DNA from: JACJYC01 sp964558465
GTDB taxonomy: Bacteria; Bacteroidota; Bacteroidia; Chitinophagales; Saprospiraceae
Assembly: GCA_964558465.1 (NCBI GenBank)
Contig: CAZLEF010000004.1
Coordinates: 1-64,000, forward strand
Direction: 5' to 3'
DNA length: 64,000 bases
The notes under the pieces are model-generated. The model worked only from the letters and a program-made list of their open reading frames with translations. It made no database searches and was not told the DNA's origin. Made by a program: the position numbers and the translations under genes. Positions 26,462-35,547 of this stretch are shown here, piece by piece (within the stretch, counting starts at the first letter, position 1; each line of letters starts with the position of its first letter).

Positions 26462-27727
26462 ATGAACAAACCAATTAAAATAGCATTGCTGAGTTTGTTG
26501 AACGCCGGGATCATGTTGACGCTGACGTTTTACTGGCTGAGCCTGCCCTATACCTTCGGCGACGAGGCCTTTTTGATCAAATGGTCGTCGCTGGTTAAAA
26601 AGTCGCTGCTGGGGTTCGACGAAAAACCCAACCCGGAGCAGGTTTTGTTTGTCGACGTTTCTGAAAGTAAAACAACAATCCGGGGGACCAATGAAGCCGG
26701 AGATCCGAGCCCCTACCACACCGAAGTGATCACGGACCGCCGGCAATTGACCGAATTCCTGGGCATGATCAATGATCTGGGCGGTGAAGCGCGGTTTGTG
26801 TTGCTGGACATTCTTTTTGAGGACACGACCCGGTTTGACGATTCGCTGCAGATGCAAATGACCCAATTGGGTGAAAAATTACTCAGCGTGAGCCACCTGG
26901 CCAAATCCGGCGAACATATCCGGCCGGTGTTTGAAATCCCTTATGCGCCGGCCACTTATGCTGCTTCCCAGGGGCTGTTTTTAAAATTCCCGCTGGTTCT
27001 GGCGGATTCCTTGAAAACGGCGCCGCTGGTATTGTACGAAAAGTTGCACCACGCCAGGTTTGACAACAAAGGGCTTTTTTACACATTAAACGGCAAGATC
27101 AGCCTGACGTCGCCTATTGTCGATTTCAAGATCCGGCCGGCTGATTTCAGAACAGGAACATCCCTCGGCGATAAAAACTTTGCCTTGCATAAAATGGGAA
27201 CCATCCTGGAATCCAGGAATTATATGAACGAAGCCGACCAGAGGGCATGGTTCAGGAACAGGTTGGTATTGGTCGGCGATTTTTCAACAGATATGCATAT
27301 GACCCCGTTTGGAAAAACCCCCGGTTTGTTGCTGATCTACAATGCATATCTTACTTTGGCAAAAAAACAAAATACGGTATCTTTGGCATGGGTCATCTTT
27401 CTCCTTTCAGCCTTTGCTTTTGTTTCTTACCGTATTTTCACCGATACCAAAGTGACCAAGCCCCGGTGGTTGATCAAGGTATTTGAATCGAAAACCGGGC
27501 ATTTGATCCTCAATTCGCTGGATGAGATCACCTTGTTGGCCATTATTACGTTTTTGTCCTATTTTATTTTTAACATTCATGTCAATATCCTGGCACTCTT
27601 CCTTTATTTGAAAATCATGGAGTTTCTGTGGAAGAAGGCGCGGTCGTTGGGATGGAAAGCAAAACTGGAGGGGGTGCGTGCCGCCTCAGATCATAGCGTG
27701 GACGCAGAGGATCGGATCAAGAAATAA
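26462..27727 (+). CDS. CHASE2-like membrane sensor protein
   Basis: A 421-residue protein with one N-terminal membrane segment (about 6-26), an extracytoplasmic domain of about 270 residues and two to three C-terminal membrane segments (about 299-320 and 355-390). The outer domain follows the CHASE2 pattern: VLFVDVSESK, a stretch ending RFVLLDILFED, then RNRLVLVGDFSTDMHMTPFG and PGLLLIYNAYLTL before the first C-terminal helix. There is no kinase or cyclase output domain; the protein ends in a short basic cytoplasmic tail. It heads a plus-strand run that includes an exported CHAT protease. ATG 26462 starts just before the first membrane helix. Confidence 0.75.
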   Translation: MNKPIKIALLSLLNAGIMLTLTFYWLSLPYTFGDEAFLIKWSSLVKKSLLGFDEKPNPEQVLFVDVSESKTTIRGTNEAGDPSPYHTEVITDRRQLTEFLGMINDLGGEARFVLLDILFEDTTRFDDSLQMQMTQLGEKLLSVSHLAKSGEHIRPVFEIPYAPATYAASQGLFLKFPLVLADSLKTAPLVLYEKLHHARFDNKGLFYTLNGKISLTSPIVDFKIRPADFRTGTSLGDKNFALHKMGTILESRNYMNEADQRAWFRNRLVLVGDFSTDMHMTPFGKTPGLLLIYNAYLTLAKKQNTVSLAWVIFLLSAFAFVSYRIFTDTKVTKPRWLIKVFESKTGHLILNSLDEITLLAIITFLSYFIFNIHVNILALFLYLKIMEFLWKKARSLGWKAKLEGVRAASDHSVDAEDRIKK

Positions 27728-27737
27728 AACCATCAAA

Positions 27738-28556
27738 ATGAAAACATACCTGGGAATCCTTCTTTTAATGGTCTTTGTTGCAAGCGGCCGGGCGCAGTTC
27801 TACGTCGTTTCTGTCCATGAAACCGTGTTGGCCAACGGAAAACCGCTCAAAAAACAAGACAAGCTGGAACTGAACACGGAGCTGAAGTTTCCTTCCAAAA
27901 CCGCCTACGCCAAAGTGATGTCTCCGGGGAAAGGGTACTTTATCCTGGGTGTCGATAAAAAAGACACGCGGAATGGGGAATTCGTCCGGGCGTTGAAGGA
28001 CGCGCTGATGCCGCCCAACGACCACTACGCCGCCGCCACCCGTACCGACGAAACCTTCGAAGCTGCCAATTTTGAAGACCGGTACGACCTGATGGCGTTT
28101 TTTACCGACCGGCTGTTTTTTATTGAACCGGCAATTTTTACCGTTCCGGAAAATGATTTCCCTTTGACTGACGAAAAAAAACAGTATTTTGCCGTCAGAC
28201 ATCACCTGGAAGACGGCAATTTTGAAAAGAAACTGCCGGCGAACGGTCCGTCCTTTCAGATCGACCCTTCCGTCTTCCGGTTGGAAGGACATGCATTCAA
28301 CCCGGATATAGTCCTGTATTCGGAACTCTATTATTATAATGGCAGCAAAGCCGACAAAATCGGGCAGTTCAATTTGTTGTTCCCCGACCCTGCCGCCATT
28401 CAGGATGAGATCAAAACGCTTTCTCTGCATGAAGACGCCGGCAAAACTTCTGCCGACCGTTTTTTCGAAGAATATGCCGTGCCTTACCTGTACCAGTATT
28501 ACGGGAAAACCCAGCCCGGAGCGATCCGGAAACTGGTGAGCATGCTGAAGGAATAA
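27738..28556 (+). CDS. Exported protein of unknown function in the CHASE2/CHAT operon
   Basis: A 272-residue protein with a signal peptide (MKTYLGILLLMVFVASGRAQ). The first 80 mature residues (FYVVSVHETVLANGKPLKKQDKL-, then KVMSPGKGYFILGVDKKD) look like a small SH3-like beta barrel. The rest is mixed, with YELYYYNGSKADKIG-type strands and a helical C-terminus. I recall similar N-termini beside CHASE2 and CHAT genes in Bacteroidota, but this needs a search. It starts 10 bp after the CHASE2 gene, so they are almost certainly cotranscribed. Confidence 0.7.
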   Translation: MKTYLGILLLMVFVASGRAQFYVVSVHETVLANGKPLKKQDKLELNTELKFPSKTAYAKVMSPGKGYFILGVDKKDTRNGEFVRALKDALMPPNDHYAAATRTDETFEAANFEDRYDLMAFFTDRLFFIEPAIFTVPENDFPLTDEKKQYFAVRHHLEDGNFEKKLPANGPSFQIDPSVFRLEGHAFNPDIVLYSELYYYNGSKADKIGQFNLLFPDPAAIQDEIKTLSLHEDAGKTSADRFFEEYAVPYLYQYYGKTQPGAIRKLVSMLKE

Positions 28557-28654
28557 TTCAAATCCGGATCCGGAATTTTTAATCATTTGGGTAGTTCAAA
28601 TTCAATGGCCTGCGAAGGCCAGGGAGATGATTTTTTCACTTAAAACCTATCTAT

Positions 28655-29350
28655 ATGACCTTTGGAGTAAACAGCCAGGTAAATGCTTTTTACAAGATCA
28701 ACCAGGACAGCACGATCCGGTTGAGTACCGAGATCGACCACCCCAATGTATCCATTTTTGTTATTCACCAATCGGCGAGCCCCTCACAGTCCTATTCTCT
28801 TGATCCCAATTACCCCCTTACGTTAAACGTTCAGGGTGGAGACGTCATCTGGGTGTACGCCATGTTACTGCCCCAGGCAAGCGGGTCGTACCAGGATGGC
28901 GTTGCTTACTACTTCGGATACCAAACCGGGAAGGATTTTGACCAGAAAGAGGGCGCCCAGCTTGGATTGACGCCAACTTTAGGTCAAACAACCTTTAACG
29001 GAAACACCGCAGACGGAATGGACTACTGGGATTCCAGCTTTTTCCCAAGAGCATACATTTTAAACCCCTCAACGGTATTCCCTCAAAATACACAAGCCTT
29101 AAACCTGACTGTCGATTTCAATGGCCGGGAACTGATCGAGCAGAACGTCATGCTGATGGCCTGGAACAACCAGGGATACCTTTGCAATACCCTCGACCTC
29201 TTTCACGATGTCAGCAATGTCGTCATGAACCTTGTGGATGGATGTTATATCGGGGCGTTCATCAAAAACGATTCCAACACGCAAGGGGTCTTCAACTTTG
29301 AGATCGGAGACCCGGAAAAAGACGGGAAGGTGACGATCGATGAAGTGTAA
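28655..29350 (+). CDS. Unknown 231-residue protein in the CHASE2/CHAT operon
   Basis: There is no signal peptide or membrane segment. It is rich in aromatic and polar residues with strand-like spacing (TIRLSTEIDHPNVSIFVIHQ, then LTLNVQGGDVIWVYAML), suggesting a beta-sandwich. The C-terminus FEIGDPEKDGKVTIDEV looks like half an EF-hand (D-P-E-K-D-G-K-V-T-I-D-E), which might bind calcium. I do not recognise a family. It lies 98 bp after the SH3-like gene and 36 bp before the CHAT gene, so it could be a substrate or partner of the protease. Confidence 0.65.
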   Translation: MTFGVNSQVNAFYKINQDSTIRLSTEIDHPNVSIFVIHQSASPSQSYSLDPNYPLTLNVQGGDVIWVYAMLLPQASGSYQDGVAYYFGYQTGKDFDQKEGAQLGLTPTLGQTTFNGNTADGMDYWDSSFFPRAYILNPSTVFPQNTQALNLTVDFNGRELIEQNVMLMAWNNQGYLCNTLDLFHDVSNVVMNLVDGCYIGAFIKNDSNTQGVFNFEIGDPEKDGKVTIDEV

Positions 29351-29386
29351 AACGCCGCCGGAAATTCAGGATTTTCTAAATTTTTA

Positions 29387-32300
29387 ATGCCCGAAGTGAA
29401 ATATTTTTCCCATATCCCGGTAACGTTTTTAAGCTTGTTGGCTGCATTGCAATTGGCGCATGGACAATCTGCCCGGGATTCCCTGATGATCGTGCAGCGG
29501 GAAAAAAAGATCGCCTCCGCCCTGGCCGCCGGGAACCTTCCGGACAGCCTGGATATCTGGGTGGGTCAAATCGAAAACCTGTACCTCGCACAGGGGCATT
29601 GGCGGCCATTTGTGACCAACCGGATCGACCTGTCGAAACGATTCCTGCAGGCAGGTTTCCCGGAAAAGCAACTGCAAATCCTGCTGGAAGCCGAAAAACG
29701 TTGCCTGGAAGAACCCGGGTCGCCTTATCTGGACGGCATTTATTACGAACTGGGGTTGGCTTTTTATTCCCGTGAACAATGGGAACTGAGCCAATCCCGG
29801 CTTCAGAAATATTTTGACCTGCCGGGGCAAGGCTACGTCTATTATGACAACGATGCCAATGCGCATAACTTGTCCGGTGTGGTTCAAATGGCGCTGGGGA
29901 ATCCCGAAAAGGCAATTGCCCAATATTTGGCCGCCGTTCAAACCGGTCTCCCCTTTTATGGGCCGGATCACGACAGAATCGCCGTCTATTACAATAATCT
30001 GGGCAACGGCTACCGGCGGCTGGGGTTGCTGGATAAGGCGGCAGACGCCCTGCAAAACGCCCTTGATATCCGGCAAAAATCATTGGGCCCCGACCATCCC
30101 AGGACTGGGTCGATCCTGCTCAACCTCGGCGCCGTTTTAGATGATAAAGGCGACTACCCTGCAGCCATCCATATTTATAAAAATGCGCTCCCCATATTTG
30201 CAGGCAAGGATCGGGAACGGGAGGCAGACCTGCACATCAACCTGGGCATTGCCAATAAAAACCTCGGGGCCTACGACGAAGCCATCCTTCACTACCTGAA
30301 AAGCCTGGGCCTTTACCGGGCGCTGGAAGAAAAACCTCTGGAGAAGATTGCCAATGCGCTGATGAACCTCGGGATCGCCCGAACCCGCCAATATGATTTC
30401 AAAACAGCCATCACTGACCTGGATGAAGCCCTGAAGATCAATCTGCAGGCATGGGGACCCGGCCATGTCAGGGTGTCCGATTGTTATACCAACCTGGGTT
30501 TCGCCCATTCCGCCGCCGGAAACCGGGCGAAAAGTCTCGATTTTCATCAAAAAGCGCTGGAAATCCTTCGGAAAAACCCGGAATGGGAACTTGATGCCGC
30601 CAACTCCCGGAACAATATTTCCGACGCACTTTTCCATCTGGGCAGGTTGGACGAGGCCAAAACTTACCTCGACTCCAGCCTGGAGGTCCAGTCCCGGTTG
30701 CTGGGCGCCAAAAATCCGGCCCTCGCCTATTCCCGCAACAGCCTGGCAAAGATCTACGCCGGACAAGGCCGCTTCCGGGATGCCCTGACTGAGACCGCTG
30801 CCGCTTTCGCCGCCAACCACAAAACCTTCCAAAACCTGCAGAACGCCCTGCCGCCTTTGGAAGGATACCTCAATGCCGCTTATTTTTTCGAATCCCTTTT
30901 GCTGGACGCCGGTATCCGCCAAAAAACCGGCGCAGACCCCTTCCCGTCACGTTTGGAGGCCCGGCAACGGTACCTGCTCGCCGACAGCCTGCTCGCCCGC
31001 CTGCGGGAGGAACTCACCTCGCGGGAGGACAAGATCACCCTGGCCCAAAATGCCGCGCGCCTTTCCCGCGCAGCTATTGAAAACGAACTGGAACTGGCCC
31101 GGCTGAGCGCCGATCCGGCCTGCCTGGAAACCGCTTTTTATTTTTCGGAACAAAGCAAAGCCACCGTCCTGCTCAACGCCATCGCAGCGGATAAAGCCAT
31201 GCATTTTGCCGGACTTCCCGATTCGCTCATCGCCCTGGAAGGCCGGCTGCAGTCGGATATCCGCTTTTACCGGCAACAACTGGCCGCAGGGGCCGACAGC
31301 GCAAAGGCCGTCCTGTTCCAGAACGAATTGTTCGACCATCAACAAAAATACAACGCCCTTCTGGCGCGCCTGAAATCAGACTTCCCGTTCTACTACGACC
31401 TCCGCCACGAAAAACTGGCTCCACAGGTGCGCGCCATCCAGTTTGCCCTGCCGGAACAAACCAGCCTCATCAGCTATTTTTCATCGGATTCGGCGCTCTA
31501 CGTTTTTCTGCTGGAAAAACACCGGTACGAGGTGAAGGCCGTCCCCCTGGATCGCGGGTGGAAAGACGATTTGCTGGGTTTTGTCAAGGGTATTGCCCGC
31601 CGCCTCGACCAGGTCTACCTGGAAAAAGCCGGAAAGATCTACCCCATATTATTCCCGGTTCAACCGGACAAAAATATCCGGCGCCTGGTCCTGGTCCCGG
31701 ACGGCAGCCTGGCCAAATTGCCTTTCGAAGCCCTGCTCACCAGGCCGGTTGATCCCGGTGAAACGCCGGATTTCACCTCCCTGCCCTACCTGCTCCGGGA
31801 TTATGAAATAGTGTACGCACCTTCGGTCAGCCTGTATTACCAGCAAATAACCCAGCCATTTCAATCCCCGGATCCGGAAAAACGACCGGCAGGGCTGTTG
31901 GCCGTGGCGCCGGTGTTTTCTGATGAAAATCAAATGGCCGAAAGTTCCCAGGCGTTGGCGGCTCGGGCAGTTGAACCCGAAGACCAGGTATTTTCGCGGA
32001 GCGGCGGCTATATCGTGCCTTTGCCGGGGTCGTTGAAGGAAGCACAGGCAATTTCCAATGTTTTCCGGGCAAAAAAATTGCCGGCAACAACTTTCTTTTT
32101 TGGCGACGCGACCGAAGCCGGGATCAAAAACAGCGCGTTGTCAGAATACAAATATCTGCATGTAGCTACCCACGGGTTCATCAATGAGAAATACCCCGAC
32201 CTGTCGGGACTGATCCTGTACCCCGATTCAACCAGCGCCGAAGACGGCATCCTCACCGCCGGAGAGGTATACGGGTTGAAACTGAACGCCGACCTGGTCG

Positions 32301-32587
32301 TCCTGTCGGCCTGCGAAACGGGCATCGGCAAAATTGCGGAAGGGGAGGGTTTGCTGGGTTTGTCGCGCGCTTTTATTTATGCGGGCGCCAAAAATCTGGC
32401 CGTTTCCCTTTGGAAGGTTTCCGACAAGGCTACCGCCGACCTGATGACCGGGTTTTACGCGAGCCACCTGGAAAGTAATGGCGCCGGGTTCGCTTCCTCG
32501 CTCAGGGAGGCCAAATTAAACATGATCCGTTCCGGCGAAAATGCCCATCCCAATCTGTGGTCGGCATTTGTTCTGCTGGGGAATTGA
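29387..32587 (+). CDS. Exported TPR-CHAT protease (caspase-like)
   Basis: A 1066-residue protein. The N-terminus has a probable signal peptide (SHIPVTFLSLLAALQLAHG, cleavage near residue 26). Residues about 60-480 contain at least eight tetratricopeptide repeats (for example YYNNLGNGYRRLGLLDKAAD and LHINLGIANKNLGAYDEAI). A helical linker follows. The C-terminal CHAT domain starts near 715 (LVLVPDGSLAKLPFEALL) and carries the catalytic dyad His929 in HVATHG and Cys976 in VVLSACETG, then GEGLLGLSRAFIYAGAKNLAVSLWKVSD. CHAT proteases are clan CD (separase/caspase-like). Export distinguishes it from cytoplasmic CHAT effectors such as those of CRISPR type III-E. Substrate unknown; the neighbours are the obvious candidates. 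Confidence 0.88.
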   Translation: MPEVKYFSHIPVTFLSLLAALQLAHGQSARDSLMIVQREKKIASALAAGNLPDSLDIWVGQIENLYLAQGHWRPFVTNRIDLSKRFLQAGFPEKQLQILLEAEKRCLEEPGSPYLDGIYYELGLAFYSREQWELSQSRLQKYFDLPGQGYVYYDNDANAHNLSGVVQMALGNPEKAIAQYLAAVQTGLPFYGPDHDRIAVYYNNLGNGYRRLGLLDKAADALQNALDIRQKSLGPDHPRTGSILLNLGAVLDDKGDYPAAIHIYKNALPIFAGKDREREADLHINLGIANKNLGAYDEAILHYLKSLGLYRALEEKPLEKIANALMNLGIARTRQYDFKTAITDLDEALKINLQAWGPGHVRVSDCYTNLGFAHSAAGNRAKSLDFHQKALEILRKNPEWELDAANSRNNISDALFHLGRLDEAKTYLDSSLEVQSRLLGAKNPALAYSRNSLAKIYAGQGRFRDALTETAAAFAANHKTFQNLQNALPPLEGYLNAAYFFESLLLDAGIRQKTGADPFPSRLEARQRYLLADSLLARLREELTSREDKITLAQNAARLSRAAIENELELARLSADPACLETAFYFSEQSKATVLLNAIAADKAMHFAGLPDSLIALEGRLQSDIRFYRQQLAAGADSAKAVLFQNELFDHQQKYNALLARLKSDFPFYYDLRHEKLAPQVRAIQFALPEQTSLISYFSSDSALYVFLLEKHRYEVKAVPLDRGWKDDLLGFVKGIARRLDQVYLEKAGKIYPILFPVQPDKNIRRLVLVPDGSLAKLPFEALLTRPVDPGETPDFTSLPYLLRDYEIVYAPSVSLYYQQITQPFQSPDPEKRPAGLLAVAPVFSDENQMAESSQALAARAVEPEDQVFSRSGGYIVPLPGSLKEAQAISNVFRAKKLPATTFFFGDATEAGIKNSALSEYKYLHVATHGFINEKYPDLSGLILYPDSTSAEDGILTAGEVYGLKLNADLVVLSACETGIGKIAEGEGLLGLSRAFIYAGAKNLAVSLWKVSDKATADLMTGFYASHLESNGAGFASSLREAKLNMIRSGENAHPNLWSAFVLLGN

Positions 32588-32684
32588 AAATCAAAAATCC
32601 GGCCCGGCAAAACTATCCGGCCCGGCAGCCGTTTTATTGACCGTGCGGGTTTCGATCCGCTGCGATTGAATTCAGATCCAGGAA

Positions 32685-33245
32685 ATGATGTACAAGCTTT
32701 TTTTACTGGCTTTTTTAAGCCTCGCGCCTGCCGCCTGCAACCAGCCCTCCGACCAGGAAACCCGGAATGCGCCGAAGCCCTATTTCGACCTGAACGGTTA
32801 TTTCGAAGACCAGATCCGGACACTCCGCGCACAGTCGCCGGAAATCACCAAACGCATCGAAATTGACGGCGAGGTGGAAGAAAAAACGCTGCGTTCGGTC
32901 GATTTTCAAAAGGAACTCAAGATTTTTCAACGGTTCGATATCAATAAACCTGCCTGGCTCGATCAGTATGCCATCGACAGCACCCTGACCGGCGGAGCGC
33001 TTACCGGGTTGCGGTACACCGCCAAAAAAGACGACCTCAAAACCCGGGAAATTGACATTGAATTTGAGGGAGCGTCCGTCAGCATGATCAAAATCTTTAA
33101 TCAGGTCAACACCCCGTCGCTCGACCTTTCCCAGGAACTGCAATACATTCCTGGAAAAACCTATCGCATCGACAACCGGCAAAAGCTGGCCTTTTCTAAA
33201 GAGAAGCGGATTTTGATCACAGCAAGTTTTGACGGAAGTTTCTAA
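32685..33245 (+). CDS. Unknown lipoprotein
   Basis: A 186-residue protein with a lipoprotein signal: MMYKLFLLAFLSLAPAAC, Cys18. The mature part (FDLNGYFEDQIRTLRAQSPEITKRIEIDGEVEEKTL split across helix and strand) is charged and has no family I can name. It follows the CHAT gene by 97 bp on the same strand. It is probably anchored to a membrane. Confidence 0.7.
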   Translation: MMYKLFLLAFLSLAPAACNQPSDQETRNAPKPYFDLNGYFEDQIRTLRAQSPEITKRIEIDGEVEEKTLRSVDFQKELKIFQRFDINKPAWLDQYAIDSTLTGGALTGLRYTAKKDDLKTREIDIEFEGASVSMIKIFNQVNTPSLDLSQELQYIPGKTYRIDNRQKLAFSKEKRILITASFDGSF

Positions 33246-33276
33246 AAAAATTCCGATCTTTCCGCGAAAGACTCCA

Positions 33277-34305
33277 ATGACAAAAAAAGAAGAAGCCATC
33301 TGGCGGGATTTTTACAAAGCCGCCGTCACCTTCCGCGATCTGAAATGCTGGGAGTGGATGTACGACACCGATATGTTCGGCGTCAGAGACCCTAAAACCG
33401 GCGAGATCGGTTATTGTTGCATTATGGGTAATGCCGGCGAGGTTTTTGCATTGGGCGTTTATACCGGGGAGGAAGGTTACAAGTCTTACCTGCGCTTGTT
33501 GTACATGCCGGAGGAAGTTCTGGAGGAGGACCAGACCGCTATCGGGCTGGAACAAAAAATGCTCAAGGTCGAATTCGTCGATCGCAATGAATTGGCAAAA
33601 CCTGATCTGGATCAGGTGAAGGCCCTGGGGTTGAAGTTCAGGGGGAAAACCCAATGGGTGATGGCGCGTGAATACCTCCCGGGGTATTTCCCCTGGTTTT
33701 TATCTGCCGATCAGGCCGAAACCATGACCCATACGCTTCAGCAGGCCATGGACGTTGCGATCCGTTTTGAGGACGATCCCTCGCTTGTCCGGCGGGAAGA
33801 CGGTAAAATGCTGCTGAGGGTACAGAAAGATGAAGGTGGAAAGAAGATATGGGTCGACGATTTTGCACCGGAGCCGCTGGAAGATGAAAGCCCGGACATT
33901 TTCCCGGTTCATGAAGCGCGAAAGGACCTTGCCGCCTCCGCCAAAAAGAAACTCAAAAAGAAAAAGAACGACCTGCTTTTCATCCACCAGTATTTTCCTT
34001 CGCCGGTGGGCAATCAGGGCAAACGGCCGTTTTTTTCCAAGATCACCCTCTGGGTATCCGCCGACGGCATGATCGTGGGGCATAACCTGAGTTTTGAAAC
34101 CGAACCCTGGGAAAAGTTTGAACAGGATTTTTATCAGCAACTGGAAACCCTGGGATTCATCCCCAAAAGAATAGGCGTTTCATCGGTAATGGCCTATTAC
34201 CTCATTATGCCGCTGACCACCATCCTGGGCATCGAACTTTTGCTTATGCCGGATTATCCCATTTTTGATGAGATCCGGGAGAGTTTCTTTGGGCAGTTTT
34301 TTTGA
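33277..34305 (+). CDS. Cytoplasmic DUF protein (DUF7309/DUF6930-like)
   Basis: A 342-residue soluble protein beginning MTKKEEAIWRDFYKAAVTFRDLKCWEWMYDTDMFGV, with EIGYCCIMGNAGEVFALGVYTGEEGY, then a charged linker (KKKLKKKKNDLLF) and a second domain LWVSADGMIVGHNLSFE. The arrangement resembles DUF7309-DUF6930 proteins of unknown function; the names are from memory and tentative. ATG 33277 avoids overlap with the preceding lipoprotein gene, which an alternative start at 33229 would cause. It is the last plus-strand gene before a repeat-filled convergent junction. Confidence 0.65.
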   Translation: MTKKEEAIWRDFYKAAVTFRDLKCWEWMYDTDMFGVRDPKTGEIGYCCIMGNAGEVFALGVYTGEEGYKSYLRLLYMPEEVLEEDQTAIGLEQKMLKVEFVDRNELAKPDLDQVKALGLKFRGKTQWVMAREYLPGYFPWFLSADQAETMTHTLQQAMDVAIRFEDDPSLVRREDGKMLLRVQKDEGGKKIWVDDFAPEPLEDESPDIFPVHEARKDLAASAKKKLKKKKNDLLFIHQYFPSPVGNQGKRPFFSKITLWVSADGMIVGHNLSFETEPWEKFEQDFYQQLETLGFIPKRIGVSSVMAYYLIMPLTTILGIELLLMPDYPIFDEIRESFFGQFF

Positions 34306-34329
34306 ATGTTGATCTGTTGATTTGGCTTG

Positions 34330-34346
34330 CCACGCCATCGGCGTGG
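34330..34346. repeat. Hairpin CCACGCC-ATC-GGCGTGG
   Basis: A 7-bp stem with a 3-base loop, the same stem as at 2333-2348 and 7960-7975. It lies 25 bp after the stop of the DUF gene and may act in transcription termination. Confidence 0.65.
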
Positions 34347-34372
34347 TTGATTCGAATCAATCCATCCAATCC

Positions 34373-34392
34373 TCCAAAGGAGTCCTATGGAC
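34373..34392 (-). repeat. Dispersed 20-mer GTCCATAGGACTCCTTTGGA, copy 2
   Basis: Exact reverse-complement copy of the element at 13781-13800 and 52751-52770, placed just before a 9-bp array. Confidence 0.9.
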
Positions 34393-34421
34393 AACCCACC
34401 TACGCTGAAGCCACGGCGGGC

Positions 34422-34520
34422 CAATCGAATCAATCGAACCAATCGAATCAATCGAACCAATCGAATCAATCGAATCAATCGAACCAATCGAACCAATCGA
34501 ACCAATCGAATCAATCGAAC
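34422..34520. repeat. Tandem array, 11 x 9 bp (CAATCGAAY)
   Basis: Eleven perfect 9-bp units that vary only at the last base, T or C, in the order T C T C T T C C C T C. It lies between the convergent stops of the DUF gene and the AIM24-family gene. The same unit occurs at 12660-12680 and 15886-15930. Confidence 0.95.
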
Positions 34521-34535
34521 CAATCATTAAATTTC

Positions 34536-35330
34536 CTACCGCCCGTCCAGCATATTGCCCAACGACCCCAGGATGCTCCCTTCGTCCTTGCGGCCACCGT
34601 AATGTTTGCTGGCGGCAACGATCCGGTCGGCCAGCCGGCTGAAGGGCAAACTCTGTATCCAGACCTTGCCGGGGCCTTCCAGCCGGGCGTAGAACAGGCC
34701 TTCGCCGCCGAACACCATATTCCGGACGCCTTTGATCATTTCGATATCGTATTCCACATACCGCGTAAAGGCTACCAGGCACCCCGTATCGATCCGGAGC
34801 ACCTCGCCGATCTGGAGTTCTTTTTCGATGATCGCCCCTCCGGCATGCAGGAAAGCAAGTCCGTCGCCTTCCAGCTTTTGCATAATGAAACCCTCGCCGC
34901 CGAACAGACCGCGGCCGATCTTCCGGCTGAACTCGATCCCGACGCTGACCCCCTTTGCCGCACATAAAAAAGCGTCCTTTTGGCAAATGATCTTGCCCTC
35001 CAGCGAACCCAGGTCGAGCGGAACGATCTGCCCGGGGTAGGGAGCCGCAAAAGATACCTTCTTTTTACCGGGTCCGGCATGCGAAAAGGCGGTCATGAAC
35101 AAACTTTCACCGGTCAGCAGCCGCTTGCCGGCGGTCAGCACCTTACCCCACAAACCTTTGTTCTCTTCCTGGTGACTGCCGTCGCCGAACAGGGTCGACA
35201 ACTCCACGCCGTCATCCATCATCATGAAACTGCCGCTCTCGGCAATGACCGTCTCATAAGGGTCCAGTTCGATCTCTACGAACTGCATCTCTTCCCCAAA
35301 AATCTTGTAGTCAATTTCGTGTGCGTCCAT
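34536..35330 (-). CDS. AIM24 / TIGR00266 family protein
   Basis: A 264-residue soluble protein beginning MDAHEIDYKIFGEEMQFVEIELDPYETVIAESGSFMMMDDGV, followed by GESLFMTAFSHAGPGKKKVSFAAPYPGQIVPLDL and GLFGGEGFIMQKLEGDGLAFLHAGG. These are the repeated beta-strand blocks of the AIM24 (TIGR00266) family. A molecular role in bacteria is not established. ATG 35330 matches the usual family start. It is divergent from recA. Confidence 0.9.
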   Translation of the reverse strand: MDAHEIDYKIFGEEMQFVEIELDPYETVIAESGSFMMMDDGVELSTLFGDGSHQEENKGLWGKVLTAGKRLLTGESLFMTAFSHAGPGKKKVSFAAPYPGQIVPLDLGSLEGKIICQKDAFLCAAKGVSVGIEFSRKIGRGLFGGEGFIMQKLEGDGLAFLHAGGAIIEKELQIGEVLRIDTGCLVAFTRYVEYDIEMIKGVRNMVFGGEGLFYARLEGPGKVWIQSLPFSRLADRIVAASKHYGGRKDEGSILGSLGNMLDGR

Positions 35331-35472
35331 TTTACCCGTTACATTTTGCCCCAAATATGTACAAAAACAAGAAAGGAATCCAGAAATTTCTATGAACAGG
35401 GGTTAATTATCGAGGAAATAAAGGGCTGGAGAGCAGCCTCCTAACATTTTTCCATAAATTTAACCCAAAGAC

Positions 35473-35503
35473 TTGCATGTTTGGAACAAAAAATTTATCT
35501 TTG
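35473..35503 (+). promoter_or_regulatory. recA promoter (TTG-N20-TATCTTTG)
   Basis: TTG at 35473-35475, a 20-base spacer and TATCTTTG at 35496-35503 match the Bacteroidota housekeeping consensus exactly. The start codon of recA is 45 bases further on. I see no obvious palindromic SOS box next to it. Confidence 0.75.
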
Positions 35504-35547
35504 TTCGAAAATAAAACATTTTTTGATCTCTTCAATCATTTACACCC

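Noticed and set aside
34302..34967. Plus-strand frame with a long Asn-Gln-Ser repeat
   Set aside because: The repeat is the translation of the CAATCGAAY array, and the rest is antisense to the AIM24-family gene.
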